Of a stretch of DNA of 64,000 nucleotides, positions 44,876 through 55,197 are shown in pieces (position 1 is the stretch's first letter; every line of letters begins with the position of its first letter). Position numbers and translations under genes: made by a program. The stretch spans positions 1,550,001-1,614,000 of the forward strand of contig NC_012964.1 of NCBI RefSeq assembly GCF_000027005.1. The letters are read 5' to 3'. The stretch comes from Komagataella phaffii GS115. Its lineage: Eukaryota; Ascomycota; Pichiomycetes; Pichiales; Pichiaceae. Under the pieces are notes generated by a model. The model worked only from the letters and a program-made list of their open reading frames with translations, had not been told where the DNA came from and ran no database searches.

Positions 44876-45625
44876 ATGTCCCAACAGCATCTTCAAAACT
44901 CAGATCATGTTAAATTAGAAATATCCGGCCGTCGTCCAAGCAACTCTTTAGGCTCACGCTTTTCCTGGGTAAAGAGACTGATGAACAGTAAACAGAATAG
45001 CCCTTCTTATTCAGCAATTCCACTTGCCACAAGAAATAGTAGAAAGAGGGCTGATATGACCTCGATGGAGCTACCGATGTCACGGAAGACACATAATAAG
45101 ACGCAAGAGAAACAGTCAACACTTACCACTGACGTTCAGGATAGTATTACGGATAATAGTAGTACCGTTCCTATTCTATCTCTTTCATCAGCATCGTTGG
45201 GAACTAGCTCTTTGCTTGTGGATGATAACAAATCTCAGGGAAGCTCATTGACTACATCACTTTCGGCCTCTGCCCAACTGGGTAGTATGAGCCTCAGTCT
45301 GAACGGTACCCCTGCCAGTAATGCATGGGTTCTCAGTAACCATGATGCCGCGAGCATTGTTACCTTGGCAAGCTCAACCAGGAATAGAGCTCGTAGACCG
45401 AGTTTTGACACTAATGCATCCACTTCTGGTATTGCACCGTCTTCTCTTAACGAACGAATCTCAGTTGCGGCAGCAACAGGCAATCATGAAAGCACACAAA
45501 ATCCCTCAATAGATGGGATTATCAATGAGAATGATCTGTCCCATTTGCACACATGTAGGTCAAGAGAAAATTCGTCTGTCAGGAGCATAAAATCTCATGC
45601 GACAGCACGCACTGGGAAAAGCTGA
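44876..45625 (+). CDS. Serine-rich protein of unknown function
   Basis: A 249-residue protein I cannot assign. It is rich in Ser, Thr and Asn with no membrane span, signal peptide or enzymatic motif, so it is probably disordered. An N-terminal basic patch (S-W-V-K-R-L-M-N-S-K) precedes a long Ser-rich centre. A more ordered block follows: H-D-A-A-S-I-V-T-L-A-S-S-T-R-N-R-A-R-R-P-S-F (about residues 154-175), then D-T-N-A-S-T-S-G-I-A-P-S-S-L. The R-R-P-S and R-R-x-S type sites could be kinase targets. The ATG start, length and codon pattern look like a real gene. Similar blocks occur, as far as I recall, in uncharacterised fungal proteins. It is followed by the LRR gene on the same strand. Confidence 0.65.
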   Translation: MSQQHLQNSDHVKLEISGRRPSNSLGSRFSWVKRLMNSKQNSPSYSAIPLATRNSRKRADMTSMELPMSRKTHNKTQEKQSTLTTDVQDSITDNSSTVPILSLSSASLGTSSLLVDDNKSQGSSLTTSLSASAQLGSMSLSLNGTPASNAWVLSNHDAASIVTLASSTRNRARRPSFDTNASTSGIAPSSLNERISVAAATGNHESTQNPSIDGIINENDLSHLHTCRSRENSSVRSIKSHATARTGKS

Positions 45626-46038
45626 TGGCAATCATCCCACTTCTTTTTATACTTCTCTACGAATTTTGAACTAGAGATGAGTAATCATTTGTATGCATGA
45701 CGTACTGTATTTTTTGGACTATAATTCTACTCACATACTAAAAGCGAGTAAATAACAGAATAGACGGATATGCAATAGATTGAAAGTGCCCAGCCATTAA
45801 CAAGTATGTAAGTCATACTAAGGCGACAATACTTATTGCTTTGAAATACGAATATAAATAGAGTAGGCTTGAACGAATAGTTTCAAAAATGAACACAACT
45901 TGACAATAGCTGGAGTCGTGTCCCAACCATAACTTGAAAGCACTTTCTCTGTTTACATAGCATCCCATCTTGGAGTCAAAAAAAAAACATCCAGATTTTG
46001 TCACAACACCAGCTAATTGTTCTGCTAAGCCAAACAGG
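45626..46038. other. Spacer upstream of the LRR gene
   Basis: A 413-bp spacer. The LRR frame is open back to 45961 without an ATG before 46039, and TTTACATAG just before it (45952-45960) could be a 3' splice site. A short upstream exon is therefore possible, though I could not identify one. Confidence 0.45.
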
Positions 46039-48213
46039 ATGCGCAGAAAAACCTGTGATGGTGATTCATACGTGCTTAATTTGGCTATATTTCTAAGAAC
46101 TCACGAGAGGCAGCTAGCAAATGCACTCTTAGGACTGAAACGCTCGGAGAAGCTTTCTTATCACCCCTCGAGTGTTGGTATGTCAAAGCCAATCCGACTA
46201 TCATTAACGCCGCATCATCTGTTCTATCTTTTAGAACGGTTACAAGAACTTGGCATCGCTGTGGGCCCCATGAATCGAAGACTTCAGAGCATTGATACTA
46301 GTGACGCACAGTTGAACTACGTCTCATTTTTATCGGATCACCAAAGCCATTATCATAACAAAATGACTTCAGATACTCAATCGGTTCATTCGATTTCCAG
46401 TGTGAAAAGTGTGATGTCCAGTGTCAGTGCATTGTGGAATAATTTCGGCATGAGTTTAGCCGGACACGATCATAGTAAAACTCAACTAATCTGTGACCTC
46501 AAGTACATTCTTTCCGCCTTGAGCAAACTTCCTTGTCTTCGAATAGCTCCAGATTCAAGGGCTCTTTTAGTTGCCGGTTATGAAGAGTACCCATTTGATA
46601 CTCGAGTCCCACTTAAGGTTTTCAAAAACTTGACCGTTCTCGAAGTGTGTGGGCTGGATCCACGGGAAGTGTGTGGCTGGGCAGTACTCAGTGAGCAGCT
46701 GCGGTTCTTGATTGTAAAAAATGCCAATTTGAAACGGGCTTCAGATATTTTGTATGACTTGGTAGATTCTGATACGGAAGATGCTGAGGAGACATGCAAT
46801 CAGGAACTGGACAGCCCAATCCCAATGTCATTTTCTCGTGCTAGCTCACATTCATCGCCAGCACTTCATTCTTCGTCTTTTGAGAATCAACACACCCCTC
46901 CCGATGATCGAAAAGGTACCAGAAGCTCATTTTATTGTCATCGTACAAGCCATGGCTACACATACTCAACTTTATCTCCGATGGCCACTAGCAGAATGCG
47001 GCGATCCAACTCGGTAAGCAGCTGCGATCATAAGACCTTGAGAGATCCAAAAGGAAATTTGCCAACAGTTCAATCTTCAACTTCATCTCCTCCACCTGAA
47101 ACTTGCACAACCAAGATTATTAACTCGAATTCCCTTTACCCACATCGTTGGGCCAAGCTGAAACATTTGTCGTTAGCTGAGAATAAGATCCCTTACATCG
47201 AAGACCACTCATTCTCACGTCTAGTTAACCTTACTTCTTTGGATCTATCAAGTAATCGACTGAAGGAAGTTCCCAAAGAAGTTTTGAGCTTGCAGGGGCT
47301 CAAATCGCTCAACCTCTCCTACAATCAAATATCATGCACACAAACGTTCACGGTACGAAAGCTCAAACACTTGACGTTGTTGAATTTGCGAAATAATGTC
47401 ATTTCTAGTTTAGAAGGATTGGAGGATTTAGACTCATTGTCTAAACTAGACCTAAGGGGGAACAAAATTTGCCAGTTTGCAGATGTAAAGCCATTACTGT
47501 TGAACAAATCCGTCTCTTTGGGCGCTTTATACTTAATCGGTAACCCAATAGCCAAAATACGGGGCTATAGGGTAACTCTATTCAACTTATTTAATGGTGT
47601 AGAGTATGGCTGCAAGTTAAAAATTGACGGTTCGAGTCCAGGTATTTTTGAATCACGACTACTAGCCGATGCTGATTTGGCCAAGCAGAAGTTGAATGAG
47701 CTCATTGACCAAACAATCATCAGTAGGATGACAAAAAGTGTCTCCAAAATGAACGTTACCTACAAGAGCACTAAAACCATGAAACATACCCTTGGAAGCC
47801 CTTTTACGGAAGAATCCGAGACCCCAGATGATATAAAAGAGACATTGTCAGTATTGACACTTAACAATTCTATTCTGAATTCGAATGTGCCTCTCCGAGA
47901 TAATGAACAGGAGTTATCGTTACTCCCACCTTCAAAACCATTTACACAATCCAGCTCCAGATTTCCTGTTTCTGTCAAAACTCCCCTATCAGGCGCTAAA
48001 TCAGCTTCTGGTATCTCGCCCCTTTTTTTCAAAGATGATAAAAATGCTCCTGTAAACTCCAATCACAGAAACTCGACTGAGAATCCGATTCGAAAGGTCT
48101 CTATCGCTTCTCCAGCGGTGCCAGTGATAACCACAACAACAACAACAACTATTCAAAACAGTCTTTGTGTGGACATGGACCAAGCTGAATACCATGGCAC
48201 AAAGTTTTGTTGA
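46039..48213 (+). CDS. Fungal leucine-rich-repeat protein
   Basis: A 724-residue LRR protein of a family I associate with uncharacterised fungal proteins rather than a named S. cerevisiae gene. The N-terminus has L-A-I-F-L-R-T-H-E-R-Q-L-A-N-A-L and L-S-L-T-P-H-H-L-F-Y-L-L-E-R-L with P-M-N-R-R-L. A central block G-Y-E-E-Y-P-F-D-T-R-V-P-L-K-V-F-K-N-L precedes a Ser-rich disordered insert. Canonical LRRs follow (about 375-510): L-K-H-L-S-L-A-E-N-K-I, L-T-S-L-D-L-S-S-N-R-L, L-K-S-L-N-L-S-Y-N-Q-I, L-T-L-L-N-L-R-N-N-V-I, L-S-K-L-D-L-R-G-N-K-I, with a capping segment L-I-G-N-P-I. The C-terminus is disordered and ends near a short Thr run. The start is provisional because the frame is open upstream. 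Confidence 0.75.
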   Translation: MRRKTCDGDSYVLNLAIFLRTHERQLANALLGLKRSEKLSYHPSSVGMSKPIRLSLTPHHLFYLLERLQELGIAVGPMNRRLQSIDTSDAQLNYVSFLSDHQSHYHNKMTSDTQSVHSISSVKSVMSSVSALWNNFGMSLAGHDHSKTQLICDLKYILSALSKLPCLRIAPDSRALLVAGYEEYPFDTRVPLKVFKNLTVLEVCGLDPREVCGWAVLSEQLRFLIVKNANLKRASDILYDLVDSDTEDAEETCNQELDSPIPMSFSRASSHSSPALHSSSFENQHTPPDDRKGTRSSFYCHRTSHGYTYSTLSPMATSRMRRSNSVSSCDHKTLRDPKGNLPTVQSSTSSPPPETCTTKIINSNSLYPHRWAKLKHLSLAENKIPYIEDHSFSRLVNLTSLDLSSNRLKEVPKEVLSLQGLKSLNLSYNQISCTQTFTVRKLKHLTLLNLRNNVISSLEGLEDLDSLSKLDLRGNKICQFADVKPLLLNKSVSLGALYLIGNPIAKIRGYRVTLFNLFNGVEYGCKLKIDGSSPGIFESRLLADADLAKQKLNELIDQTIISRMTKSVSKMNVTYKSTKTMKHTLGSPFTEESETPDDIKETLSVLTLNNSILNSNVPLRDNEQELSLLPPSKPFTQSSSRFPVSVKTPLSGAKSASGISPLFFKDDKNAPVNSNHRNSTENPIRKVSIASPAVPVITTTTTTTIQNSLCVDMDQAEYHGTKFC

Positions 48214-48440
48214 ATCAAATTCCAATCATGTATATGTATTGTACAATATATTTCGCTACCTATTAGGTAGCAATTAATTTCAAATGGGCATTAGAATAAT
48301 GTTCTACAATAACCCACGTTCTTTTTTGAAGCTAACATTTAACCTGATCCGCTTGTTCGCGATTGGTTGAGTTGTTTTCAAGTTCAGGTCGCACCTGTCA
48401 TTCATTGCATTGACCCCTTTCAATATAGACCATAATATCG

Positions 48441-49889
48441 ATGACATCAAGGTAGGTAGTTTCTGGTCTATTGAACAACCTATTAGCTTAACTAACTACT
48501 TCTTAGGTATCGAGTTGAATGTAAGGAGCTGTTATCACACATTTGCTAGTTATCAGGCGGACTAACTTTTTGTATGTAGACGCTCTGAAACAACACCGCA
48601 GAGATGAATTCATAGAGTGGCTGAAGGGGCTGTTGGCCGTAAGTTTTTGTATCTATCCTGCTGATTAATGCAGCTACTAAATTTTTTTTTTTTACAAGGT
48701 TCCTTTTGTTCTCCATGCGGTCAAATCAAATGGAATAACATCCGTGGATGAAATAAAATCAACTTCGGAGGCAAAACGGAGGTATGCGGAAATATTATTG
48801 GATGTTGAACACATGATCAACGACTACAGAAACTCGATGAATACTGGTAGGTTATCTCGATTGAAACAGTTGGTACCAAACGTAGGTTTGTTTTTTACGA
48901 GGTTACCTTTAGAGAAAGCCTTTTATATCGAAGATGAAAGAAGATCCATAAGTAAAAGAAGACTGGTGGCTCCCAGTTTCAACGATATCCGTGTTATCTT
49001 AAACACTGCTCAGATATTAGAACTTGGTACAAATTTTCATTCATCCAGCTCCAATGACAGACTCAAACTTGTCACTTTTGACGGTGACGTAACATTGTAC
49101 GAAGATGGACATTCTATAGAAAGGAACTCCCCCATTATTCCCGAAGTAATTCAGCTGCTCAAGAAGGGACTGTACATTGGCATTGTCACTGCAGCTGGCT
49201 ATAGTAATCCTTCGGGGGATAAATATTACACAAGGCTTAAGGGTCTTCTTGATTGTGTCAATGAGTCTGAGGAGCTCAAAGAAGAGCAGAAATCCAACAT
49301 TCTTGTAATGGGTGGTGAAGCAAATTTTTTGTTCCGGCTCCAGGGTACTAGGTTGCATTTTATCGATCCGAAGGATTGGATTTTGAATGAGATGAGTACC
49401 TGGGATCCTCAATCTATTTTGGAAACTCTGGATTTCGGCGCCAAAGTCTTGACTGATCTTAAAATCAAGCTAGGGCTTCCAGCATTGGTGATCCGAAAGG
49501 AGCGGGGTGTGGGATTGGTACCTGAGCCTGGAGTCGAACTACACCGAGAGCAGTTGGAAGAAGTGGTATTGACGTGTGATTACAAGTTACGTGAGTTCCC
49601 ACCTGCTTGTAGGATCACATATTGCGCCTTCAATGGAGGAAGTGATGTTTGGATTGATATTGGTGACAAATCTTTGGGGGTCAAAGTGTTACAAAAATTT
49701 CTTTCTACAAAAGAGTGTAATGTTCAGCCTCATAACACCCTGCATGTAGGTGACCAGTTCGCAGCTATAGGGGCTAACGACTACCGCGCTCGATTGAGTG
49801 GATCCACCTGTTGGATAGCCAACCCTGAGGAGACGAAGAATTGTCTTATAGATCTTAACGTGTATATTGATCAATGGGCAACTATTTAG
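48441..49889 (+). CDS. ISN1: IMP-specific 5'-nucleotidase Isn1 (three introns)
   Basis: Isn1 dephosphorylates IMP to inosine. The exons are 48441-48451 (11 nt), 48507-48520 (14 nt), 48580-48638 (59 nt) and 48699-49889, giving 424 residues (S. cerevisiae 450). Spliced, the start reads M-T-S-R-Y-R-V-E-Y-A-L-K then H-R-R-D-E-F-I-E-W-L-K-G-L-L-A then V-P-F-V-L-H-A-V. It matches the S. cerevisiae start (M-S-S-R-Y-R-V-E-Y-H-L-K) almost residue for residue, which validates all four junction frames. The body has A-P-S-F-N-D-I-R-x-I-L-N-T-A-Q, the catalytic V-T-F-D-G-D-V-T-L-Y-E-D-G, I-V-T-A-A-G-Y and L-H-V-G-D-Q-F. Each of the first three exons is under 60 nt, so gene finders may miss them and start within exon 4. 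Confidence 0.95.
48452..48506 (+). other. ISN1 intron 1 (55 nt)
   Basis: It starts GTAGGT, has an ACTAAC branch site near 48491-48496 and ends TTCTTAG. The Arg codon AG|G is split. The only alternative nearby donor would create a stop codon at once. Confidence 0.85.
48521..48579 (+). other. ISN1 intron 2 (59 nt)
   Basis: It starts GTAAGG, has a GACTAAC branch site near 48560-48566 and ends TATGTAG. It splits the Tyr codon T|AC after the 14-nt exon 2. Confidence 0.88.
48639..48698 (+). other. ISN1 intron 3 (60 nt)
   Basis: It starts GTAAGT, has a GCTACTAAA branch-like element, a 12-T tract, and ends TTTACAAG. It falls between the codons for Ala and Val inside the conserved L-L-A-V-P-F-V segment. 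Confidence 0.92.
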
Positions 49890-49986
49890 AAGTCGTGTAG
49901 TAGAATGGTCAAAGATATTTTTTTCTTTCAAAATTATTGCGATTGAACTGGTAGCGCTATGGCTGGCTAGCTAGCTTTTATATTTC

Positions 49987-52101
49987 TTAGTCCATAACTC
50001 GAAAAACAAAACTAAGGCCAATGGAAAGCGCTAAGCAGGCAGCTATACACCGTGGTCCTAATTGATCATCGTACCGGATAGCCCTTTTCCTACGAATATT
50101 GACCACTCTCCATAGATACACGCCCATGGAGTAAAGAATTGTGACTGTGGCAGTAATAAAAAAACCAATGCTTGCAATAAAAGATACTTTATCACCATAG
50201 CTCAACAAGAGTGTCGCTGTTCCCCCTATAATCATGGCGATGGATAGCCACGAAAGATACGTTCTCTCTGTTGCAAAATAGACCTTAGGCTCCACGCGTA
50301 TTGGTACAGCAATCTTTTTTCCAGGGGGGGCTGAAAAACTCACGTCAAAAACTGTACCTGACGGCACTTTGCGAAAAGAGTCATCAACAGCTCTAACCTC
50401 ACGCCACCATTTTTTGAAGCTAGCAATGCAGTTGGTTGTAGTGCTATTCGCAGAATATGGGTGAGATGCTGGATGGGATGACTGGAATGCACCGTTAGCT
50501 AGAGGTAACTGCGGTATACCAGTCGATTCCTCCTCATCAAGGTCATTTCCGGATCCAATCCCATTCTCATTCCCAAGATTCTCGCGGTGCTTGATACCAA
50601 ATCTCTGATTGTTGCGGGGCTTTCGAATGTCAATATCCATTTGAGGCAACCAGAATGGTATCAAGTCCACTTTTTCGGGTAAAAGTGTTGCGCACCCATG
50701 TATAAACTTAGAAAACTTCGGAACCGCCTCCACAAGGTGAGAACCAACCATTTCCTTGACCCAAGCAGGAGGCTCCTGACCTAACTGAGTCTGCAATTTA
50801 ACTTCCAAGACGGCATAGGGAAAACGGCAAACATCCTTCTCAGGAAGCTGGCTAAATGGATAATCGATTCCAATATCCATACGCCTCCAGTTGTTCTGAG
50901 TTCTGTCAATTCCATCAAAATTATCCTCTCTAACCAAACTCAACTCAGTATCTAATGAAATACGCACACGGGCGTCTCCGGGAAGCTGGAATGCAGTTCG
51001 ATTATAAAAAGACCTCATGACAGGTCTCATTTTGTCCTTGATGACACGATATTGAACTTCATTGGCTAACCTTTCCAAAGACTCAATCTCCTGTGGGGAC
51101 TTTTTACCCTCTTTCCGGATTTTATCAAAAGCATCGTGGACAGTGAAATCTCCACGAAGAAAGTCGTTGACATTTTTCTCCTTCAAGGAAAACCGAGCTT
51201 TAACAGATTTTTCTCCAGTCCAATCCTCCCTGTGAGTTTTTCTTTCGACAAAAATATTGTCCGAAGACATCCCTCCGTACCAACGCAATCGAATGGCTTC
51301 GGCACCCTCATTCTTCAGCAGTCTACCGTAGTACAAATCCATGTCTTTGTCGTCAAAGTAGATAGAAGTTATTGCAGAATCTTCCTTTTCGAACTCCTTG
51401 GATGAATTGAACACCAAAACAGGCAAGTGTTTCAGAATGATAAGTTTTAACTCAGTGATATTGTCTGGATGTACCCAATACTTAGTTGTCTGCCTTACAA
51501 AATTCTGTGTTCGACCTCCCGAAGAGCTGTCTCCTTTGACAGGATTACCCCGAGTTCTAACCAGATCATACAGTTTACTCAATTTAACCACCAAACTATC
51601 GTAGTTGTCTTTGTAAAAGGCTTTGCTATTCAAACGGGCCAAAAAAATGGGTTTGAGAATATAATTTTGGTTTGTCTGCTTGTCATGTTTCTTTAGTATT
51701 TTTTGAAATCCAATATAGTTCAGCCTTGTAAATTTCGCCAAATCATGAACATCTGCAATCACGTCGCTGAGTTCTTCTTCCAAGTCTTCAAAATCTTGCT
51801 CGTATAGCTCTCTTTCATTATCACTAGACACATTCCTTGACCCATCAACTGTGGCACTTACAAGACTCTCAACATCCTTGATTCTACGAAGAATTTCTTG
51901 ATGTTTCAATTTGACAAAACTGTAAACCTTGTCGAGCTCCTGTTCTAGAGCATCAACGAATTTTTCCTCTAGGTCATTCGACCACTCGTCTTGTGTCTGT
52001 TGAAGCCCTTTCTTCAGTTTGTACTTCAGTTCGTCATATTGTATATAGTAGTAGTTGTAGTCCTGAATCAAAGAAGACTTTAATGTCTCACCGAACTTCA
52101 T
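49987..52101 (-). CDS. VTC4: Vacuolar transporter chaperone Vtc4 (polyphosphate polymerase)
   Basis: Vtc4 is the catalytic subunit of the VTC complex, making polyphosphate from ATP and passing it into the vacuole. The 704-residue product (721 in S. cerevisiae) has three parts. An SPX inositol-pyrophosphate sensor (about 1-150) begins M-K-F-G-E-T-L and holds the [14 protein letters not shown] lysine surface. The tunnel-shaped polymerase domain (about 190-490) has [33 protein letters not shown] and L-E-V-K-L-Q-T. Three membrane helices lie near the C-terminus after [12 protein letters not shown]. The complete set of basic tunnel residues separates it from Vtc2 and Vtc3. A Pho4-type site lies 85 bp upstream. 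Confidence 0.95.
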   Translation of the reverse strand: MKFGETLKSSLIQDYNYYYIQYDELKYKLKKGLQQTQDEWSNDLEEKFVDALEQELDKVYSFVKLKHQEILRRIKDVESLVSATVDGSRNVSSDNERELYEQDFEDLEEELSDVIADVHDLAKFTRLNYIGFQKILKKHDKQTNQNYILKPIFLARLNSKAFYKDNYDSLVVKLSKLYDLVRTRGNPVKGDSSSGGRTQNFVRQTTKYWVHPDNITELKLIILKHLPVLVFNSSKEFEKEDSAITSIYFDDKDMDLYYGRLLKNEGAEAIRLRWYGGMSSDNIFVERKTHREDWTGEKSVKARFSLKEKNVNDFLRGDFTVHDAFDKIRKEGKKSPQEIESLERLANEVQYRVIKDKMRPVMRSFYNRTAFQLPGDARVRISLDTELSLVREDNFDGIDRTQNNWRRMDIGIDYPFSQLPEKDVCRFPYAVLEVKLQTQLGQEPPAWVKEMVGSHLVEAVPKFSKFIHGCATLLPEKVDLIPFWLPQMDIDIRKPRNNQRFGIKHRENLGNENGIGSGNDLDEEESTGIPQLPLANGAFQSSHPASHPYSANSTTTNCIASFKKWWREVRAVDDSFRKVPSGTVFDVSFSAPPGKKIAVPIRVEPKVYFATERTYLSWLSIAMIIGGTATLLLSYGDKVSFIASIGFFITATVTILYSMGVYLWRVVNIRRKRAIRYDDQLGPRCIAACLALSIGLSFVFRVMD

Positions 52102-52185
52102 TTGATATGGTCAACTTTGGAGATGTTCAGAATGAGAGAAAAACTTGTGGTTGCAACCAGACTTCTTTAATAGTGAAATTGGAAC

Positions 52186-52191
52186 CACGTG
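52186..52191. promoter_or_regulatory. Pho4-type CACGTG site upstream of VTC4
   Basis: The palindrome CACGTG lies 85 bp upstream of the VTC4 ATG. Read toward VTC4 the context is GCACGTGGTT, close to the high-affinity Pho4 site GCACGTGGG of S. cerevisiae, where VTC genes belong to the PHO regulon. Cbf1 can bind the same core, so the factor is inferred. Confidence 0.55.
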
Positions 52192-52375
52192 CACTAAAAA
52201 AAAAATAGGCATCGCGCAAGAGAATTAGATACAGATTTGCAAAATTCACCACGGTCGAGAACTCAGTTCAACTTGCCTAAAAATGCTAGACATCCGCATC
52301 CACATATTTACAATAAGTGACAACAAAGTCTTGTTCTATAAAGCCGATACAAATCTTTTCACTCTGTTGTTAAAT

Positions 52376-53956
52376 TTACATCTCAAACTTTGCAGAGTGC
52401 TTCTTGGGAACTACTTTGGTCTCTTCTACAAGTGTCAAAGGCGACAGCTGTGTTGTTGCAGCATCTGGATCGACAGCCGAATTATTCCATTCCTCTAGCT
52501 CTTTTGAGTGTTCTCGCTCAATCGCAAACTTAACAGCCTCAAGTACATTTTCACAAATATGCTTGGGCTTATACTTGGGAATCGAGCCTTCCTGGTATAC
52601 CCCAGTCTTGACTAGAATTGAGTACCACGATTCGTCGTGCGAGTTTGCAAACCTAATGTCAGACTCAGGTGTATCACCAACAAAATACACTGTTGAAGCA
52701 GGTGGAAGGTCGAGCGTCAGTTTCGAAAGTTTTTCCACTGTTAAACCTTCATTATCAGAATCGGACTCTGATTCTGATTCTGTCGCCAATAAAGTTGGTT
52801 TGGAGTTTCTATTCATATTCTGAGACGGATCATTCAATAAAGGGTCACCTGGTGATTGTTCCTCCATATCTGATGTTCCCTCTTCAGTTGTCAATTCTTC
52901 CACATGCTCTTCTAACACGTCTTTTCGCCATTGAGAAAGAACCTTTGAAGCAAATTTGAAGGTGCCCCTTTGTGGCTTTCCAAATCGAGTGACTTGCAGT
53001 TCCTTTCCTGTGTGTTCTCTATAGAGGGCTGCAATGGATACTTGTAGTGCCCCCATACCATATCGAGATAAATTGTAGTTGGTTGCCCAAACGAAATCTG
53101 AATGCGCAAAGTAAAGTGCAGGACCTTCTTCGAAGGAATCTGACACTGTTCCCATGAAACCGCTCTTGGATAAAAGAAGTTCTAAAATGATTTGCTGATC
53201 TGCGGCCCAGTTACGAGAATCGGCAAACACCAAAATAGCGTCAATGCCTGTATTGCTGAAGTCAACATCACGGGCCACTGCCAGTTCTTCCTCTGTCAGA
53301 TTATGATAAGGTGTGACTGATGGGTTCCATTTCATCACATCCAAAGGTGTAAATACATTCTTAAATCCATATTTCTCAGCCACTTTACGGCAGGCATCCC
53401 CAACACCACCGATAACAAGCACGTTATTGTAAACGCTGACCAACTCCCGCATGGGAGTATGGCCCTGAATGACTTGGTCTTCGGTTACTTCAATATCAAG
53501 TCTCTTAGAGAGTTCTTCAGCTCTAGCCTGTTCAGCCCTTCCGCCTCCATTGGTAACAAATATATACGGAACCTTTATGTTATATTCGTTGGCACCATTT
53601 AACAGTTTAAGGGCTTCTTTTGCTTCGGGGATAGTCTCTGGACCCTTAACAATAACTCCATCAATGTCAAAGGCAAATGCATATGACGCCACCCTGACAT
53701 GATCGATGACTGTCTTTTTGACACGCACTGCATTCAATCCATTATTAATTGACAATTTGGAAGAACCTATACGCTTTAAATTCCCAGTGGATCCAGTTGT
53801 TGGAGTCATCTGAAGGGATCCGGCCCATTGGTCAGATAAAGATAGCGAGGATACTCTTTTTCTCCGAGTCATCGGGGTCAACTCATCTATTCCATCGTTG
53901 TTCAAATATGAGTTAGAGGCCGGAGAAGCCTGGTTTCCGATTTGGTCTGTCATCAT
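52376..53956 (-). CDS. HAD-IIA phosphatase, YKR070W/CECR5-like
   Basis: A 526-residue HAD-superfamily hydrolase related to S. cerevisiae YKR070W (352 residues, mitochondrial) and human CECR5; the substrate is unknown. Motif I is A-F-D-I-D-G-V-I-V-K-G (about 94-104). Motif II is in V-T-N-G-G-G (about 134-139). The lysine is in F-G-K-P-Q-R-G-T, and motif III is F-V-G-D-T-P-E-S-D-I (about 423-432). It is much longer than YKR070W. There is a 90-residue Ser-rich N-terminus instead of a clear presequence, an acidic disordered insert of about 75 residues between the lysine motif and motif III (containing E-S-E-S-E-S-D-S-D), and a 45-residue C-terminal tail. It starts at the first ATG (53956). Confidence 0.85.
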   Translation of the reverse strand: MMTDQIGNQASPASNSYLNNDGIDELTPMTRRKRVSSLSLSDQWAGSLQMTPTTGSTGNLKRIGSSKLSINNGLNAVRVKKTVIDHVRVASYAFAFDIDGVIVKGPETIPEAKEALKLLNGANEYNIKVPYIFVTNGGGRAEQARAEELSKRLDIEVTEDQVIQGHTPMRELVSVYNNVLVIGGVGDACRKVAEKYGFKNVFTPLDVMKWNPSVTPYHNLTEEELAVARDVDFSNTGIDAILVFADSRNWAADQQIILELLLSKSGFMGTVSDSFEEGPALYFAHSDFVWATNYNLSRYGMGALQVSIAALYREHTGKELQVTRFGKPQRGTFKFASKVLSQWRKDVLEEHVEELTTEEGTSDMEEQSPGDPLLNDPSQNMNRNSKPTLLATESESESDSDNEGLTVEKLSKLTLDLPPASTVYFVGDTPESDIRFANSHDESWYSILVKTGVYQEGSIPKYKPKHICENVLEAVKFAIEREHSKELEEWNNSAVDPDAATTQLSPLTLVEETKVVPKKHSAKFEM

Positions 53957-55197
53957 CGTCCGTAAGTTTGTAATGACACGGTGAAGTGGCGGTTAGAAAA
54001 AAAAGAGGTGGGCTCATTAGATTTATATAGTAAATAGAATCAGAAGCGTCTCTACCATCATCGTGCAGCAACATACGTCAGAAAAAAGGATACTGCACGA
54101 CCTTATATGCATCTCTGGGATACTAGTGCTGATATTGAAACTGTATAGCGGGCTCTTGGAGCTACCACTGCGACATTTTCCGCCAAATGTAACCATAAGG
54201 CATGAGTATTAAAAATTGTTAACGCTGCTGTCCACCTGGTATTGTTGTAACTATGTACCTCATACACTATAGCTTGTAACTACTGTTTACGCGCGACGAT
54301 GACGACAATAAAGTTATACAATAACAGACCATATCTCCACTCCATACTGGTGTCTAGAGGTACAGAAGTTGAATCACAATAGTATCCTGTTTGTCACTTC
54401 GCTGAGCTTTTATCAGCCTCACAATAGTACTGGTAGGATAAATAAGTTTTGTGAAATAGTCAAACATGCTAAGGAAATCGAGTGCTCTTAACTCTAAAGC
54501 TGAATAGTTGCTCTAATTTCTTTATGATTTCATTATTCTCATCACGGCATTATTCATGGCTGGGAATTTTAAATATGGACGTATAGGTGATGACTTTTCT
54601 GAACGATAAGTTTAAACATGACATTGAGAACAACTACGTATCTGGTTTCTATGGCCTCAAGTTCGGAAAGTTGACCGATTCGTTTTTTTTAGGCAATTAC
54701 GTCATACGCGAGCTGTGAGAACTGTTTCACCCTTTTTAACTAACCCTTCATATAATCTCAAGCTGAGAGTCTAAACGCATGAAAAACCAAGTGCAGAATA
54801 AGAAACGAACTAGCTCCTGGAAACAGGTCTAGCTTTCGCAAGGGTCACCTTTTACCACCGAAGAGAAACTTGCGACTAGATAGCACTCTTTCTGTCTACC
54901 GCGTTAGAATTATCAAAGCACAAAAGTGACAATTTTATCTTCATAGATAATAATTACCTTTTCTTTGTTTGTTCCGGCAATTCCCTTCCATTATTACCAA
55001 TAAACAGACTTTCATTTGCTGTTTTTGCTCGGATGACCATTCTTTGACGGTGACCAGTTGCCTTTGTTTCCCTTTTTGAGTTAGAAATTAGAAATGCTTT
55101 CTTGTTGTATCAACCTCCGGTCATGAGAAAAGTTTAACCGTAGAATCTGTTAATGACTTTATAGAATAATCTCCAAAGCGGAGTGCCTTTATAACCA
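53957..55197. other. Gene-poor region upstream of tRNA-Asp
   Basis: About 1.2 kb without a convincing open frame on either strand. It contains the promoter of the YKR070W-like gene on the left and the 5' flank of the tRNA on the right. No repeat or snoRNA box pair held up on inspection. Confidence 0.5.

Noticed and set aside
47629..47642. B-box-like GGTTCGAGTCC
   Set aside because: It lies inside the LRR coding sequence with no A box or cloverleaf nearby; coincidental.
54588..54602. C-box-like GTGATGA followed by CTGA, suggesting a C/D snoRNA
   Set aside because: The two boxes are only a few bases apart, leaving no room for a guide, and no terminal stem was found.
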